Program-made: the position numbers and the translations under genes
DNA from: Uranotaenia lowii
Taxonomy: Eukaryota > Arthropoda > Insecta > Diptera > Culicidae
NCBI RefSeq assembly: GCF_029784155.1
Contig: NC_073692.1
Span: 22,778,444-22,842,443, forward strand
Direction: 5' to 3'
DNA: 64,000 nt
Notes under the pieces: generated by a model
Told to the model about the DNA's origin: nothing
Seen by the model: the letters and a program-made list of their open reading frames with translations, nothing else
Databases searched by the model: none
Shown: positions 1-12,770 of the stretch, piece after piece
How the letters are laid out: every line of letters begins with the position of its first letter
Position numbering within the stretch: the first letter of the stretch is position 1

Positions 1-757
1 GGAAGAAAAGCCCATCAGAGGATAAAGATTTCATCCGCTCTTGGGACCATGAGAGCTCAGGAGGACTGTACCGAAACTTTCCCGGAGTGTTCGAGCAGAT
101 TAATTCGGCTTCACGGTGGCATAAAATTAGGGAATGATTGAAATTACAAATTGGATTTTAGTTTTGTTTCAAACGGATTTTCGGAAGAGGGCTTTCATCG
201 AACGGGGCCGGTTTGAGTTCGAGTCGATCCTCAACGACCGGGGTCTATCGACGAAAGAGCAAAATTAATAATTCATACCAATATCGGTGGGTGCTGAGAC
301 TTTGAGGAATTTCATTTGAGATGAAACGGAATCGGTGGGTGTTTGAGTGGAGGATGGATTGTGAATTAGTCGTACGAATGGAATAGACGGTTTTTTCTTC
401 TCTTTTCGTTGCTATGAAATATTCATTGATTAGTGGTAACAAATTCTGAAGCAACCGGTAGCGAAAAAATTCCAGCTGTACAAATTTTGCCGAAAGAATG
501 GAACGTGGGAATAATTTATGCAGCACTGTTTAACATTTATTCATTACTTACATTGGATGCGGAGACGATAATTATCTGAAAAAGAGAAAAAAATGTAAGA
601 AAATGATTCTCAATTCATAAGGGTATTTTAAGAGTATTTTACTAGAAAAAATTCAGCGTTGGTCGCTTAACGAGTATAAAGTACACTCAATTACTCAAAC
701 TATGAACAAGAGACTTTCAAAGGAAACTATTTAGTCCCACTATACGCGAACCTTGGA
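1..757. other. non-coding, nothing recognised
   Basis: No gene, RNA gene or clear repeat boundary is visible here. Short open frames occur but have no recognisable domain and no supporting codon pattern. Confidence 0.4.
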
Positions 758-1700
758 ACGATACTCCTTTCGAAAGGATGGATGCAGTCTGCAAAACCAC
801 TAGCAAGCTCAACTTCCCCAACTGGTCATTATTCATTCAATTTCCGGAATGGTACAAAAGAACCCACGAGAATCGACAGTATTTACCCTCTCGTTTCACG
901 CCCGGCACTACGATCTTGGGGACTCGAATGAGCAGCCAGCTCACTTCGTTTCCTTTCAAATTGAACTGAACGAGGAATGGTTTTTTCCCATTTTGCTGCG
1001 TTCTCACCGCAAAAAATAATACCAAAAGTTATGTCGAAAAAACCACTTGTTATGCATTCTTCCGCCGCGTGCCGGAGATTCCATCTCGCTTTTTCACCCA
1101 TACATTGGCAAAATCGTCCATTTGGGACGGTTACGAACTTCACCGTTTTTCTTCCTGTGGCTACGGGAAATTGAAAGCTTGATTTGGGTACTTTTTTTCC
1201 TCCATCACGAATAAACGAAACCATGAGAGGAAACATCGAAACGGGAAGGGGATTATAATATGAGAAGCTCATTTGATTCAGAGCACCCCTAGCGGCCCCT
1301 GCAGTTGATGTTGTTCGTCGTTTGGATGAAAATGAAATATTACATACCCTTTGCGACTGACTTGTTTATGATTCCCAAGACGGACCTCGGGAGAGCTTGT
1401 TTGGCTGAGCCAGTCAGGCAGCGGCACCATCTGGTTGGAGCGCTTTTTTTGCTTGTATTTTATGGATATTGCATTCCCATGAGTAGTCGCACCAGCTAAC
1501 ATCAGAAGCTCTAAACGAACGAGCGAACGTTGAGGAGCAGCAAAAATGAAGGATGCCAAACCGAAGTCGCTTTTTGTTTCCGAAGACGAACATTATAATA
1601 CGTGATGGTTCTATCGAGCATAAACTCCGATTTTGGAAGGGTTCAACACATGTTAGTGATTCTGTGAAGGACTTTCCACAATTAAAGTTCACAGTTGTAA
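758..1700. other. GC-raised unique block, no gene recognised
   Basis: This block is visibly richer in G and C than its AT-rich surroundings, and several short open frames overlap on both strands. None has a recognisable motif. Overlapping frames on both strands are what GC-raised non-coding DNA gives. It could be a conserved non-coding or regulatory block, or an untranslated exon, but nothing in the sequence decides this. Confidence 0.3.
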
Positions 1701-2910
1701 ATTTCTTTTTTCATGGTTTTCTATAAAGTTCACTAGCTCACCCGGTGTGCTTGGCTACACTTTCCAAAAATAAATTAAATTTGTTTAAATATTTGAAATT
1801 TAGTTTTATTTCCTAGGCAGCATTTTAAACCAAATTTCAGTATAATTCAGAAGCAAATGCTTTAAAAAAAGATCTGCAACTGGAGTTTCAAACTTCAGTA
1901 CTAAGATGATGAAATAATATTTTCTTAAATTTGATCTCTAAATTTCATTTTCAAAATCTGTAACTTTTACTCTATCATCAAAAACTTCATAGAGTTTATA
2001 ATGATGTCAAAATATATGTTTTAATGATATGGACTTCCAGCTCTTCCCGTTTCCAATGCTCACGAACTACTATAAAATCTTTTTTAGTATCATTTCGCTT
2101 TATTTGATTGAAACCCAATTTATTTATTAATATGTTATTTGTATGGTTAATTTGATGACCTTCATGTCCGAAATGTATTATGACAGAATCATAAGATTTT
2201 ATTTGAATTGTTCCTTAAAATTTAAAAATTTCAATATTTTACCATCCATTGAATTTTTTAGGCGGTCTCAATAAGGTTTACCTATCCCAAAGAAATCTAT
2301 ACTAAATAAATGCATTGCTAGAATGGAAAATAAATAACAATTCTATTATGAAAACCATGCTAATTATTCCACTTTACGCAATTTTAAGGGAGTTTTTATT
2401 GAGATCTGTCTACCCATGGGTTCACACCTCATGCTTTCCATTTTGTTGGTATGATACGCATAGGTATTTACAGACGCAAATTGGTAACACCTATGAATTT
2501 TGATACTCAAAATATGCTTTACAAAATCAATGTTTTATATGAAACTTTACTGTAACTATAAACAATTCCCGTGAGCGTGGTTGAAGGCTAATTGATATTA
2601 CCTTGATCGGTCCCACGGCTTTTCACTGAAGCTCTATCACATGGTCAAAATGGTCCGATCAGCAATTTTTTTTTTTCTTTTTGATATGAGTTTAACCCGT
2701 TAAGGTCATTCTTCCTCGGCCGATCAGCAATGATCGTTAGGCCTATTATTATTTCCAAGAACCTTGATTAATAACCTTAATAATTCAGCTCATCTTTAGA
2801 AGTTTTGCTTTTGACTTGAAACTGGACTCCAGAATTTGTTCTTTTAACCTGAAATTGGCGGTAAGTTGTGTAAAATAATTGGGTGAGCACTTCTAGATTG
2901 GATCTCTTGT
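1701..2910. other. AT-rich intergenic sequence
   Basis: AT-rich sequence with no supportable gene, RNA or element boundary. Confidence 0.4.
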
Positions 2911-2913
2911 TTA

Positions 2914-3190
2914 TACAGGGTGGGGCAGAGTGGACTCCCTGATTTGATCGGTTAACTGTATAAAAACCATACAAGATTATTACAAAAGCTTTTATTTCTG
3001 AAATCTACATACAATGCCATTTTTTTTATTAAGTTTAAAAAATGATATCGTCCAGGTGACGACCTTGACAAGCTATGCAAATATTTAGCCTTTCAATGAA
3101 GTTTTCAAAAACTCTACGCAGCATGTTTCCGCGCAGAGCGCGATGGAGATTGTTCAATAGACGCTCTGGTCGCCATTTTGTTCTATGGTG
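2914..3190 (-). pseudogene. C-terminal remnant of a Tc1/mariner-like transposase with one terminus
   Basis: Read on the minus strand, about 3180 to 3035 encodes a tail containing FIERLNICIACQGRHLDDII, then a stop. Its form matches the end of Tc1/mariner (DDE_3-type) transposases, which often close with a (R/E)RL..CI...GGH(I/L)(E/D).(I/L) pattern. About 120 bp beyond the stop lies a TA dinucleotide followed by CAGGGTGGGGCAGAGTGG (from 2916), typical of a Tc1/mariner terminus. The catalytic DDE part was not found upstream and the opposite terminus is not visible. The call is therefore a truncated, dead copy, inferred from a short tail only. Confidence 0.4.
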
Positions 3191-3209
3191 TCCTCACACA
3201 CCATTACAC

Positions 3210-4600
3210 GCTGTAATATATTCTGCAACAGCAAAGCTCAGTCCGACAAGGGCTATTATTGGCACATCCCGGCAATGTTATTCAAACCGTGTGGAGCACA
3301 TCTCTCAGATTTTCCCTTTTTCCCCCTTTTTTACAGATTAAACCTTTTTTTCTCAGATTTAAGCTTTCATCTCCTATGCTCTCAAGGCAAAAAAAGCTTA
3401 AATCTGAGGAAAAAAAAGCTTGAAAACGAGATTCACGAACACATATTTAAAAGATGTTGGTCACACGATACATAGACAAATCGTGTAACGTTGCAGGGAT
3501 CGGTGATTATCGGTAGGTTACAACTACACAACACAATCTAACACACTGTGACAGCAAATCTCAACCCACCTAGGGTGATACTTGCTTGTTACATTTCACG
3601 AAACAATATAAAGGCCAACACCAAATTATTGCAAAATTTTGCACACTTTCTCACTGATGTGTATTGTTTAAATTCTGTCAAACTCGGAGTCATGTTTTTC
3701 AATTTAAATTTCTGAATTTTTTTTATCTCAAACACCGGGCATCTCTGTACCCTCATTTTCGTAAACACTTCAACCAGCTTTCAAAACTTTTTTTTCAATA
3801 TGGCTGAACGTGCGAATTGACATTTGAGATCACCATAATAGATACATCATGAACACAGCGCAGCCCATATAGGCCATGATGAATCTAGTATGGTGGTCTC
3901 CGATTGGCAAAGTCGATCGGTTATCCGGAACATTTGGTCATTCAGGCGTACATTACCTGCAAACGGTGGATCAGGAAAATAGGGGGCAAACAACATTCGG
4001 TTTAGGGTTTTTGTTGTTTCGTTCACCCTTAAAAGACCTTTTCTATCATCACGATCTATGGAAAATTTCCTTTTTCTATTTCTATATCGGATCATCCGAA
4101 AAGTGCGGAGTGTATTGTAATTTTATAATTAAAAAAAATGTGTTCGTATAAAATAAACTCATTGAATACCCAAATCATTTCTTTATTTAGGGAAATTCAT
4201 TTTAAATGAATAAAATAAATTAAAGTCCAATATGGTTTGAAATCTTTTGATCTTTGGTCTACGATAAGCTTGTGCACAGACATACACAGAATTTTTTTCA
4301 AATTGCAATTTTCCTCTCCTACACATGGCATCCCTGGACCTCCTTTTGACTGACCCACTTCAGCCAGCTGTCAAAACTTTTTTTCAATATGACTGAACGT
4401 GCGATTTGGAATTTTGGATCATCATACTAGAGTTATTATAATATAAGCAGTTAAAATAATTTAACGTACAGTAACAGCAAAACTCAGCTCCACAAGGGCA
4501 TTTATTATACAACAATCAGTCCTACAAAGACTATTGTTTGATGCTCCCTTCACATGACACAATGTTACACAATTAACAATAGTACCTATTCACACATTAC
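3210..4600. repeat. imperfect direct repeats, origin unknown
   Basis: Two related blocks lie about 0.6 kb apart (about 3733-3842 and 4322-4437). They share the core TTTCAATATG(G/A)CTGAACG and similar flanks. A second motif, AACAGCAAA(A/G)CTCAG followed by ACAAGGGC, occurs near 3228 and 4470, with a weaker match near 3551. The copies are diverged. They could be the decayed ends of an older element, but no coding sequence or target duplication was found. Confidence 0.4.
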
Positions 4601-4773
4601 TCAACGGATATAAAATAACCTCGCTCGTAATACGGCTCACTGACAAGCCCAGTTCTGGTTCGCCAGAGTTTGACTTATCAAACTTTTTCACTTGACCGGT
4701 CGAAAGTTGAAATCGGAGCTAAACTAATTTCTACCTGTACTAACATTAATAGCTCGTACTAGTGAACTCGCGA

Positions 4774-7392
4774 CAGGCGCGGTCCTATGGGGGGGGGGGG
4801 GGGTGATCGGGGTGATCAATAACTAAAACATATTTCAAGGAGATATTTATATATTTCTTGGATAAAATTTGGATCTCAAGGTTTTCGACTATAAGTTTCC
4901 TAAAACTGGGTTATATCTTATTTTGATTGAATTTCTCGAACAGGATTGAACTCACTTTCAACGATAAAAAATTTGCTTCAAATTGTTATAAAATATTATG
5001 ATCATATCTTATTTTAATATGCATACAACATTCCATAAAACACGGACATCGAAGTCAACGGCCCAAACCGTGCTTTAATGAAATTCGCTCAACCCATTCA
5101 TAAAAATGAATTCAATTTTTGGGAAACCAAAAATGGAGCATGGTTTAAGCAAACTATGTGAGTTATTGTCTAGAAATTTTACTCGAAGCATTCATATCTT
5201 GACGAGTTATAATTATGTAAGATTTTGTTCTGCCCAATATCAAGCTATGCTATCTGAATGAGATATAATCTTGATTTGAGCATATCAAAAACTGATATGA
5301 TTAAGCTTTGATCGTATAGACTTTTTATATGATTTGAAATATTTTGACATCCTACGAGTACTGAATTATAACTCATATTGATAGAAAAAAATTGAGTATC
5401 AAAATATCTCATTTTGATATAATTTTGATTTTTCCTCCTGATCGGGAAGAGTTTAAATTAAAAAAAACCTTTCAAGAGATTTCAGCAATAATAAATCGAA
5501 GAAAGAGATTACGTTTTATGACTTTTGCGTTTCCTATGAGTTTTTAGTGCCAAAAAGGAGCAAAAAAGTATTTATATCAGCTGTTTCAGGAATTGGTGTT
5601 GCAGATAGAGATTCAAAAATTCATCTCTAGAACGCAAAATCTGCATTCAAAACTAGCACACAAGAAAATAAAATTCACATTTTCCGAAGTGCAAAGAATT
5701 TGAAACTGATTTCAACTTATTTAGGAGCTCTAAATGCATATTTGTATTATTTTATCAGCGCTTTTTTCCGGTATAAATTTTGAAAATACAAGGCTCATTG
5801 GAGAAATTTGTGCACTTTTAGCAAAAGTGTAAAATATCAAAAAAAAAATTAGAAAAAAAGGTATAAACCTAATGATTAATTTTCATAAAGACTGTGAGTA
5901 ATTTACCATGAGAAAAAATTATAGGAGTAAGTATCTTTCCCCATTTTGTAAAATACGAAGATTATCTAGACGAAATCTGTATTGTTTATTTTCGGGAAGT
6001 TGTAACTTCTTAGCATTCTTCTCTCTGACCTGCATCGTTGAATAAATAAAGGATAATGAAAAGATTTACCATATTTTTTGTTGTTCAGGTTAGTTACTTC
6101 ATCAATTATCATTCATCGATTTCACTCTGAACTGCTAAGTTTTAAAATTACTCAATGCCAGAAAATAAGAAGGGAAAAAATAGACAAAAAAATCGAGTTT
6201 AAGACGCAAAAAGCTTCTAAAATCAGTTTGCCACGGTTTTAATTTTTCCCTTGTGAATTAAAACTTTTCCCTTAGCATTCCACTATTTTTTCGGCAACAA
6301 GGCATTCTACCATGCAAAACAGTCAGAAGATCTTTTAGCGATTTTTAACCACCACTCCTGGATTTCTATAGATCTACAGCAATTATGTCACCGATACTGC
6401 TTTCAGCTCATCTACACAATAATATTGAAATTTTAATTAAAAATTTAGCTTAAGTTTTGATATTCTTAATCTGAAGGCTTGGCTATTTCAATTGCAAATG
6501 ATTGAGACTGTTAACTAAAGAAGAGTATTAACATTCAGAATTAACCCTTCATTTCATTATTTTCTTCATAATTCAAAATTTTTAAAAAATTTGGTAATTA
6601 TGTGGAGGTGAACAAAGACTAATCACTTTTGTTTATTTGTTGTAATACAATTTAAATTGAAAATTTTTGATGAAAACTTTAAATTCAAGAGCAAATCAAA
6701 TAAAATTCGGTTCCAAAATTTAGAAACTGATTTTGATAATCGGTTTCTTCTACTTAATTTATATTTAAAGTGTTGATTTTATATATTGTGTTTGAAAAAT
6801 TTGAAAATTATAATACTAATATACTATTAAGTATTTAAGTATTAATATAATACTATTTCCAAATCACGATTCAGTAAAATACCCCAATGAAGAATTCAAT
6901 GCCCGTTAGTTATGTTTGTTAATTTGTTTATCGGGCTTATCGGTGAAAAGTAAAATACTTTCGATAAATTATAAAATACCAGAGCTCTAATATTTAGAAG
7001 GTCAGGAAATAAATGAAGATAACTTGATTTTTTTTCCACGTGTTCATCTCTCAACAACGTGTGTATTATTTCCATTGCAAAAAATACATTTATAACGAGA
7101 AATTTTTTAAAAGGCTCTTAAAATGACAATTCTAAAATACCTGATATGCCGACAAATAAAAAAAAATATCAACATTTTTTCGCAGTGGTTATTATAGATT
7201 CGCTGGTTGTTTTATAAAGGGATAACACAACCCCCCCCGCCAACCCCTCCCTTCTCCTTTCGCTCACTCAAATGATTGTTTTTTCACCAGATATTAACGT
7301 TCCTTTATATTGACTGATTTTTGAAAATTGGAAAATCACCCCCCCACCCCCCCCCCCCCCCCCCCCAAGAGCCGACTCTAGGACCGCCCCTG
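4774..7392. mobile_element. non-autonomous hAT-like DNA transposon, complete, 2619 bp
   Basis: The left end starts CAGGCGCGGTCCTA and the right end is its inverted match (reverse complement CAGGGGCGGTCCTA, 13 of 14 bases). The element is flanked on both sides by the same 8-bp sequence ACTCGCGA, at 4766-4773 and 7393-7400. Eight-base target duplications and termini beginning CAG(G) are hallmarks of the hAT superfamily. A run of 14 G starts at about 4789, just inside the left end, and a C run (about 7340-7366) lies just inside the right end. The interior is AT-rich and has no open frame of useful length, so the element must have been moved by a transposase encoded elsewhere. The intact target duplication implies fairly recent insertion. 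Confidence 0.85.
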
Positions 7393-7400
7393 ACTCGCGA

Positions 7401-9102
7401 CACTATTTTTCGTCACCTGCAAGTCAAACCCTTTTACTAGAGGGGTCTTTAGTATTAAATGCAAACAAATTTCGGTGGATTACCTAAAGTTCATTTTAAC
7501 CACAACATTTTTTGCATGTTTAAAAATAAAGATTTCAAAGATTCAATACAGATTTTCACAAGTTCTCCTTTATTTGATCAAAACGTAAATTGGAAAGCGT
7601 TTAGTATACTTTTAACGAGCTAACAGGAAAGATTATACCTTCCAATTCAGACTCAATAAATGGGTTATGAATAAAAGTAAATTTTCTCGACAATACTTCA
7701 TAACAGCGTTTTTAGAGATTTTAAACTTTCTGGACGTATACATCCCATAAGGATCACTCTGCAGAACGGGATTGTTCAAAACAAAATACCTTTCGTAATC
7801 TTTTCGCATTTCAGATGAAATTTTCTTACGCTCTTCAATTATAATGATAAAAAATAATATAAAAAGAGCTCTTCCGTGCAATGTTTTTGTGTTGTTCTTT
7901 GGGAAACTTTCAAAATCTGCTCATCCCTAATCTTAGAGTTTTAAATTGTAATGATCTTTCTTTGAAATCTTCAATTTTATCAAATTTAAATTCAATAATT
8001 GGAAAAACCGTTCAAAAAAAGATAAAAATATTTTTTTTTAAATTATCATTGTTATTTTACCTTATTGAAATAAAAAACAAGAAAATGCAAATTACTACGA
8101 AAAAATATATTATAATTTTATTAAAGTCCCCCTTTTCCGTAATATGAAAGTACCAAATAAGTTCAAGTTAAATTTAGATAAATTTTATCTAACTAAATAT
8201 TTTAATTACAGAGTCTGCCTTTAAAAATATCACTTCTTATTAAGCCGCTAATGCTTTATTTTCTAAATTATTTTCTCTCTTAATTTTTGGTGAACTGACA
8301 GATAATAAGCTCCATAATCTGATGGAATCTTTATGTAAGTCATCTCGCTTGTTAAATAATCTTTGGTGGAGCTTGTTTACCACTAATTTGGAGAGAAAAT
8401 GAATTTAATTTAATTTAAAAAATATTACCTATTTCTGTTGAAGTTAAGAACAAATAAAGTGCAGAGTTTTAATATTTTTTAAATAAATTTTTACATGCTG
8501 ATTAATTTTTGTTTTTACACAAATTTTCGAAAATAAAATTCGAATAACAATAAGTAGAAGTATTGTACCAATATAACTCTGATAATGGTGTGATTAAAAT
8601 ATAATCTGATTATTCACAAACTTAATTTCAATTATTTTGAGCTTTTGTTTTCATTTTTTATTTGTTTCAATCGAAGCTGACAAATGCAATTTCGGACTAC
8701 AAAGTCCAAAAAATACTAAATTTATGTTTTGTAAAAATCTTGTGAGTGATTTTGAAATATGGTGAATTTTCAGCTCAAAAAATATACAAATATTTTTTTA
8801 CTTTCTCATCATCAATTTAGTGTATCTACTGAGCATGTATAAGCATATCTCCCTTCCAAACTCTTCAAAATTATACTAGTTTCCGCTTGAAGACTCTGAA
8901 CGCTCCCAGAAAAGTGGAGCTAACTTTCAATACCACTTGTATGAAGTAACTAAATAACAAATATTCATTGCATAATACGTGATTGCAAAGAAAAACAGTA
9001 TGTAAATTGATGTTATAATTGAGGAACATAAAAATGTTTTTCCTCTGCTTGATAAAGTCGGTTTTTTTAAATTTAAATGATGTAGAAGGAAATCATTCAA
9101 TT
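7401..9102. other. AT-rich intergenic sequence
   Basis: No gene or repeat boundary could be supported. Short open frames near 7633-8147 have low-complexity AT-driven composition and no recognisable domain. Confidence 0.4.
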
Positions 9103-9269
9103 CTGTCGTTTTGTGGCCCGCGAAGCTTTTTTTAGAATTGAATTTTATTATTATTATGGTTTTTTATAGACATTTTACCACACCCCAGGAGTGGTAAAAT
9201 GTCTATAATAAACCATAATAATAATAAAATTCAATTCTAAAAAAAGCTTCGCGGGCCACAAAACGACAG
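9103..9269. repeat. near-perfect 79-bp inverted repeat (palindrome)
   Basis: The left arm 9103-9181 and right arm 9191-9269 are inverted copies with a single visible mismatch, separated by a 9-nt spacer. Each outer end starts CTGTCGTTTTGTGGCCCG. A transcript would fold into a long hairpin. The arms include part of the adjoining hAT-like terminus sequence (GTGGCCCGCG), so the palindrome probably arose by an inverted duplication inside a transposon copy. Confidence 0.9.
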
Positions 9270-9314
9270 ACGCGGGCCACATGTGGCCCGCGGGCCGTGG
9301 TTTGGCCACCCATG
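9270..9314. mobile_element. hAT-like terminus, single end
   Basis: The stretch ends TTTGGCCACCCATG at 9314. Its reverse complement, CATGGGTGGCCAAA, then GGCCCGCGGGCC-rich sequence, resembles termini of the form CAGGGGTGGCCAA widespread among hAT elements. No partner terminus or 8-bp duplication was found on the other side of the palindrome, so this is a truncated or rearranged copy. Confidence 0.45.
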
Positions 9315-9329
9315 GTCTAACGGGTAAAA

Positions 9330-10385
9330 AAAACACCATTTTCACGAATTTTTTTAAAGCTATCGTACAAACAAATGTATTCAAATTTTTTGCATTATAC
9401 AAAGCATTGTTAAAAGAACATTTAGTAATTTTTTCGTAGAAAAATATTGAAAAATGAGCCGGTGACGGAGCACTTTCAAGGATGCCTTTTAGAAAACAGG
9501 ATTTGCGGTGGACACTGTATCTCAGCACAGAATCATCTGAAGTAAAAAAATCAGTGCAAAATATTTTTTATAAATTTTTTTCTGAACCCCAACGATTTTG
9601 TTTCAATGTTTCTTCTCCAAAGCGCCCTAGCTTTAACTATCCACCTATCATTTCCTATCTTTCGATTTCATTCTTCTAGAGTTCATCTCGCCGAAATGCC
9701 ATTAAAATATTATAACGTATTTTATATGTAGAAAATATGTTCCAAATTTAAAAAGAATCGGTGAAATAGTTTTCAAATGACGATGTTCACTGACTTTAAA
9801 AATGTGCTTTCGCGTATTTCGTTTGAAGTTTCTGCTCTAGAATTCTTGCAGTATTAGATAACAGGAGATAAAGGCCTATAATTTCTACAGTTTTGCTTCG
9901 ATTGACTTGAAAATTTGACACAACATTCTAGGAATGTTTTTCAATAAGAAAATAAAAAAAAATAAAAAAAAATCGATTTTTTGAAAGTGTTAGACCCTAC
10001 TTCCCCCTTAATCATCATTAGTTTGTTTTAATCTCGCGTACGTACTATCTTCCTATAGAAAAGCCAACCAATTAAACTCGAATCATCTTCTTATTTAATC
10101 GATCTAAATCCCATTGTCTAAATTTACTTTGCATTAAAAGTGGTCGCTACAGTAAAATTCATAACATTTCAATTTTACGATTGAGATTTCGTGACATTAT
10201 AATATATTGATGTCGCCGTAGCATTTGCAAAAAAAGAATGTCATTCTTGGTATCGAAATTTTACTAGTTAATGGTAAAATTTTCATAAATACTAGTGCTT
10301 GGAGGTATTAATAATATGTACGTAAACCTCCTACATTGATTCTTTCAATCCTCCCGCCAAGTCCATTGCCCGCTACCATATGTTC
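9330..10385. other. AT-rich intergenic sequence
   Basis: Nothing supportable as a gene or element. A 117-residue open frame overlapping 9175-9528 on the minus strand runs through the palindrome and transposon terminus and is not a gene. Confidence 0.4.
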
Positions 10386-10389
10386 CAAC

Positions 10390-10760
10390 TATCTTGCTGA
10401 TGAAATTAAACACACAGATTTAGCAATCGGGCCACGGCAAATACGAAACACAAGCCCCACACTAGAACTCGTGCGCGCCGCCCGGTGACAAAAAGAGAGC
10501 CGCCTCAGATCTTTTGGAGGGCCGCCGCGAGCTGCATTGTGAGCCGCTGCCTGCTGTTCTGTTAACCAAAAAAGAGACCAGATTTCGGATAGCGCATCTC
10601 TTCGCCGAGAACGAGTGGAAAAGATAGAGGGAGCGTGTTTTTGATTAGAGCGAGAGTGCGTCAACAGCCAGAACGCAAACGATGAAGTGTTTTGCACGAG
10701 AGAAATGGTTTACGTGTGTTGCGCGTGGCTAAAAGAGTGCGTTTTTTTAACCCTGGCTAC
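10390..10760. other. GC-raised block, no gene recognised
   Basis: A compact GC-raised island with purine-rich GAGAGCGAG-type motifs. A 102-residue frame on the minus strand has no recognisable domain. The composition would fit a promoter, an LTR fragment or a conserved non-coding element. I could not find LTR ends or a matching second copy. Confidence 0.25.
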
Positions 10761-12099
10761 ACCTTTCAAAAAATCAAAGAAATTTTTTTAAATTATTAAA
10801 AATTTTATTGTTTCGAGGGCTTTGAGGGCCCTCGCTGGCAGAAGGTCGGGATCTTAAATAATCATACCCATTTTGATGTATTAAACCATCCAAAGCTGTT
10901 CGTAGAATATCCGTTGAAATATATTTCAAAGCTACCTGGTAGTTTGCGTGTGTGTCCCTGGCCACAAATATTAACTGATTCTGATGATATTTAATCCATT
11001 ATATACATAATTTTCTCTAGTTTCTCAATATTACAAAATTAAATCAAAATGTTTAACTCTTTAACTCTTTCTTAAATTACGTAAATTATGCGACGACAGT
11101 GCAGTTCCTCCTGCTGCTAGGTGGTAGATTTAGTGAGCGACAAGAAGAGAGCAAAATGATTTTATACTAATCCCGTGACTACGTGAGCGGTGCAAGATTT
11201 GTACACCAACCTGCTGAAAATGTGTGCCAATCTGGTTGAAACCTGACAGCTTTCAGTGAATTCGAAAAACGTTGCTACAAATTTTCGAAACACTATACAA
11301 AAAGTTAGAAAGAGAATATTCTAATGAATCTCTAGGTATATAAAAAGTAGCCAATGTGAGTTAAAACTTAAGAAAAATTATAATGACAAAATCTAGTAAA
11401 CCCAACAACACGAGGGGGAGCTCAAAAAATGATAAAAAAAGATGTGAGTTTCATTACAGTATACTGAAGAACTGAATATTTTTTGAAAAACCAAGTAAGT
11501 TCTATGAAAACAATACTCAAGATAACGAAAACAAAATTGAATTTAGAAAATCGTTCTTTTTATACGTATTTATGTAAACGAGATACAGCGATGCAAATAC
11601 AAAATTGGGTGTCATTTTTAAAGAAAGAATTTTCTCTACCGGGAGTTTCGGGAAAGCGGCCAAAACTTTCTTTGGCCCCCAAAAATTAAAAATCCATGGA
11701 TGGATTTATTCTAGACAATTGCAAATGTTATAAAATCGACGCAACTTAGAAATTGAGAAATTAGAATAAATTATCTATACAATGAACAAAAAATGATTTA
11801 AAACGGTCTATAGTAGTATATAGTATAGTATAGTAGTTATTATTGTTTTTTTGAGGGAGCACTTCCCAGGAGCAGTCACAGGAATTTGACTGGTACTACA
11901 GATTGTGTCACTCTCCAAGGGAGCTTTTGAAATCAAATTTTTACAATTTTGGAAGAGTTATGATGATTAGAATGTGAGCATCGAGTCATACATATTGACC
12001 CGAACAGCTTTGGAATGTTAAAAATTCTCTCATATCAAATTTAGTTCCATTGGTTGCTAAGTTTTAAAGCATTACAACAAAATTTATATGGATTTCTTT
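10761..12099. other. AT-rich intergenic sequence
   Basis: No gene, RNA or element boundary that can be supported. Confidence 0.4.
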
Positions 12100-12770
12100 C
12101 CTTCCTTCCCCTCTTCAGTAATACGCAAGGGTCTATAGCAATCATATTAACATACCGCTTACCTAAATACCTTTCCATGCTTGATTCCATTTTTTGGCTT
12201 TGTTAATATAAATTGAAAGCTTGAGCTTATAAAATTGTATTAGGCCCAACTCCCTCTTCCTATTTATTTGTATACTAACTGGAAGGAGGGTGGTGTGTCA
12301 AATAATCATAGAACCAAGATTATACCAAAAAATGTATGGAAGCCTTTCTCCTCCCTTCCTTTATTCCCAATCCTATCCTGTTGAAGCTCACGAGTTATAC
12401 AAAAACCTAAAAGAGAGGTCCATCTCCCTTTTTATCTCCCCATTTGGATGGAGAGGTGAGTATTTAATATTCATAGAAATATTTCTTGTACCCAAATACC
12501 ATTTGATGTCAAATTTGGTTTCATTAGCTCGATTAATTCTCGAGTTATGCAAAAAAAATATATGAAGCCCTCCATCCCCTTTTATATTACCCCGCAGAAA
12601 GAAAGGAGAGGCTTAAATTTATCTAAGAAAGATTTTTCGTATTCAAATAGACTAACATGCCAAGTTTGGTTTTATTTGCTCGATCAGCTCTCCAGTTATG
12701 CCGTAAATTTTAAGGGAGCACCTCTCTTACAATCCCCACCCATTTTTATTTACTCATTTAAAAAATAACA
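12100..12770. repeat. diverged tandem repeat of about 150-bp period
   Basis: Successive units carry the same ordered landmarks: a TCAAATTTGGTTTCATT-like segment, then GCTCGATTAATTCTCGAG and GTTATGCAAAA, then a pyrimidine-rich CTCCCTCCCC-like stretch. The landmark TTTGGTTT(C/T)ATT recurs at about 12511 and 12662, and GAGTTAT(A/G)C at about 12390, 12541 and 12674. Units are strongly diverged and open frames across them are incidental. A related copy appears at 22195-22560. Confidence 0.55.

Noticed and set aside
883..1272. 129-residue minus-strand frame
   Set aside because: No recognisable domain, and frames on the opposite strand overlap it. This is expected for GC-raised non-coding DNA.
4789..4802. 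G run as a telomere-like or G-quadruplex locus in its own right
   Set aside because: It sits at a fixed place just inside a transposon end and is better treated as part of that element. Homopolymer length may also be inaccurate.
9175..9528. 117-residue minus-strand frame
   Set aside because: It runs through one palindrome arm and a transposon terminus and has no domain.
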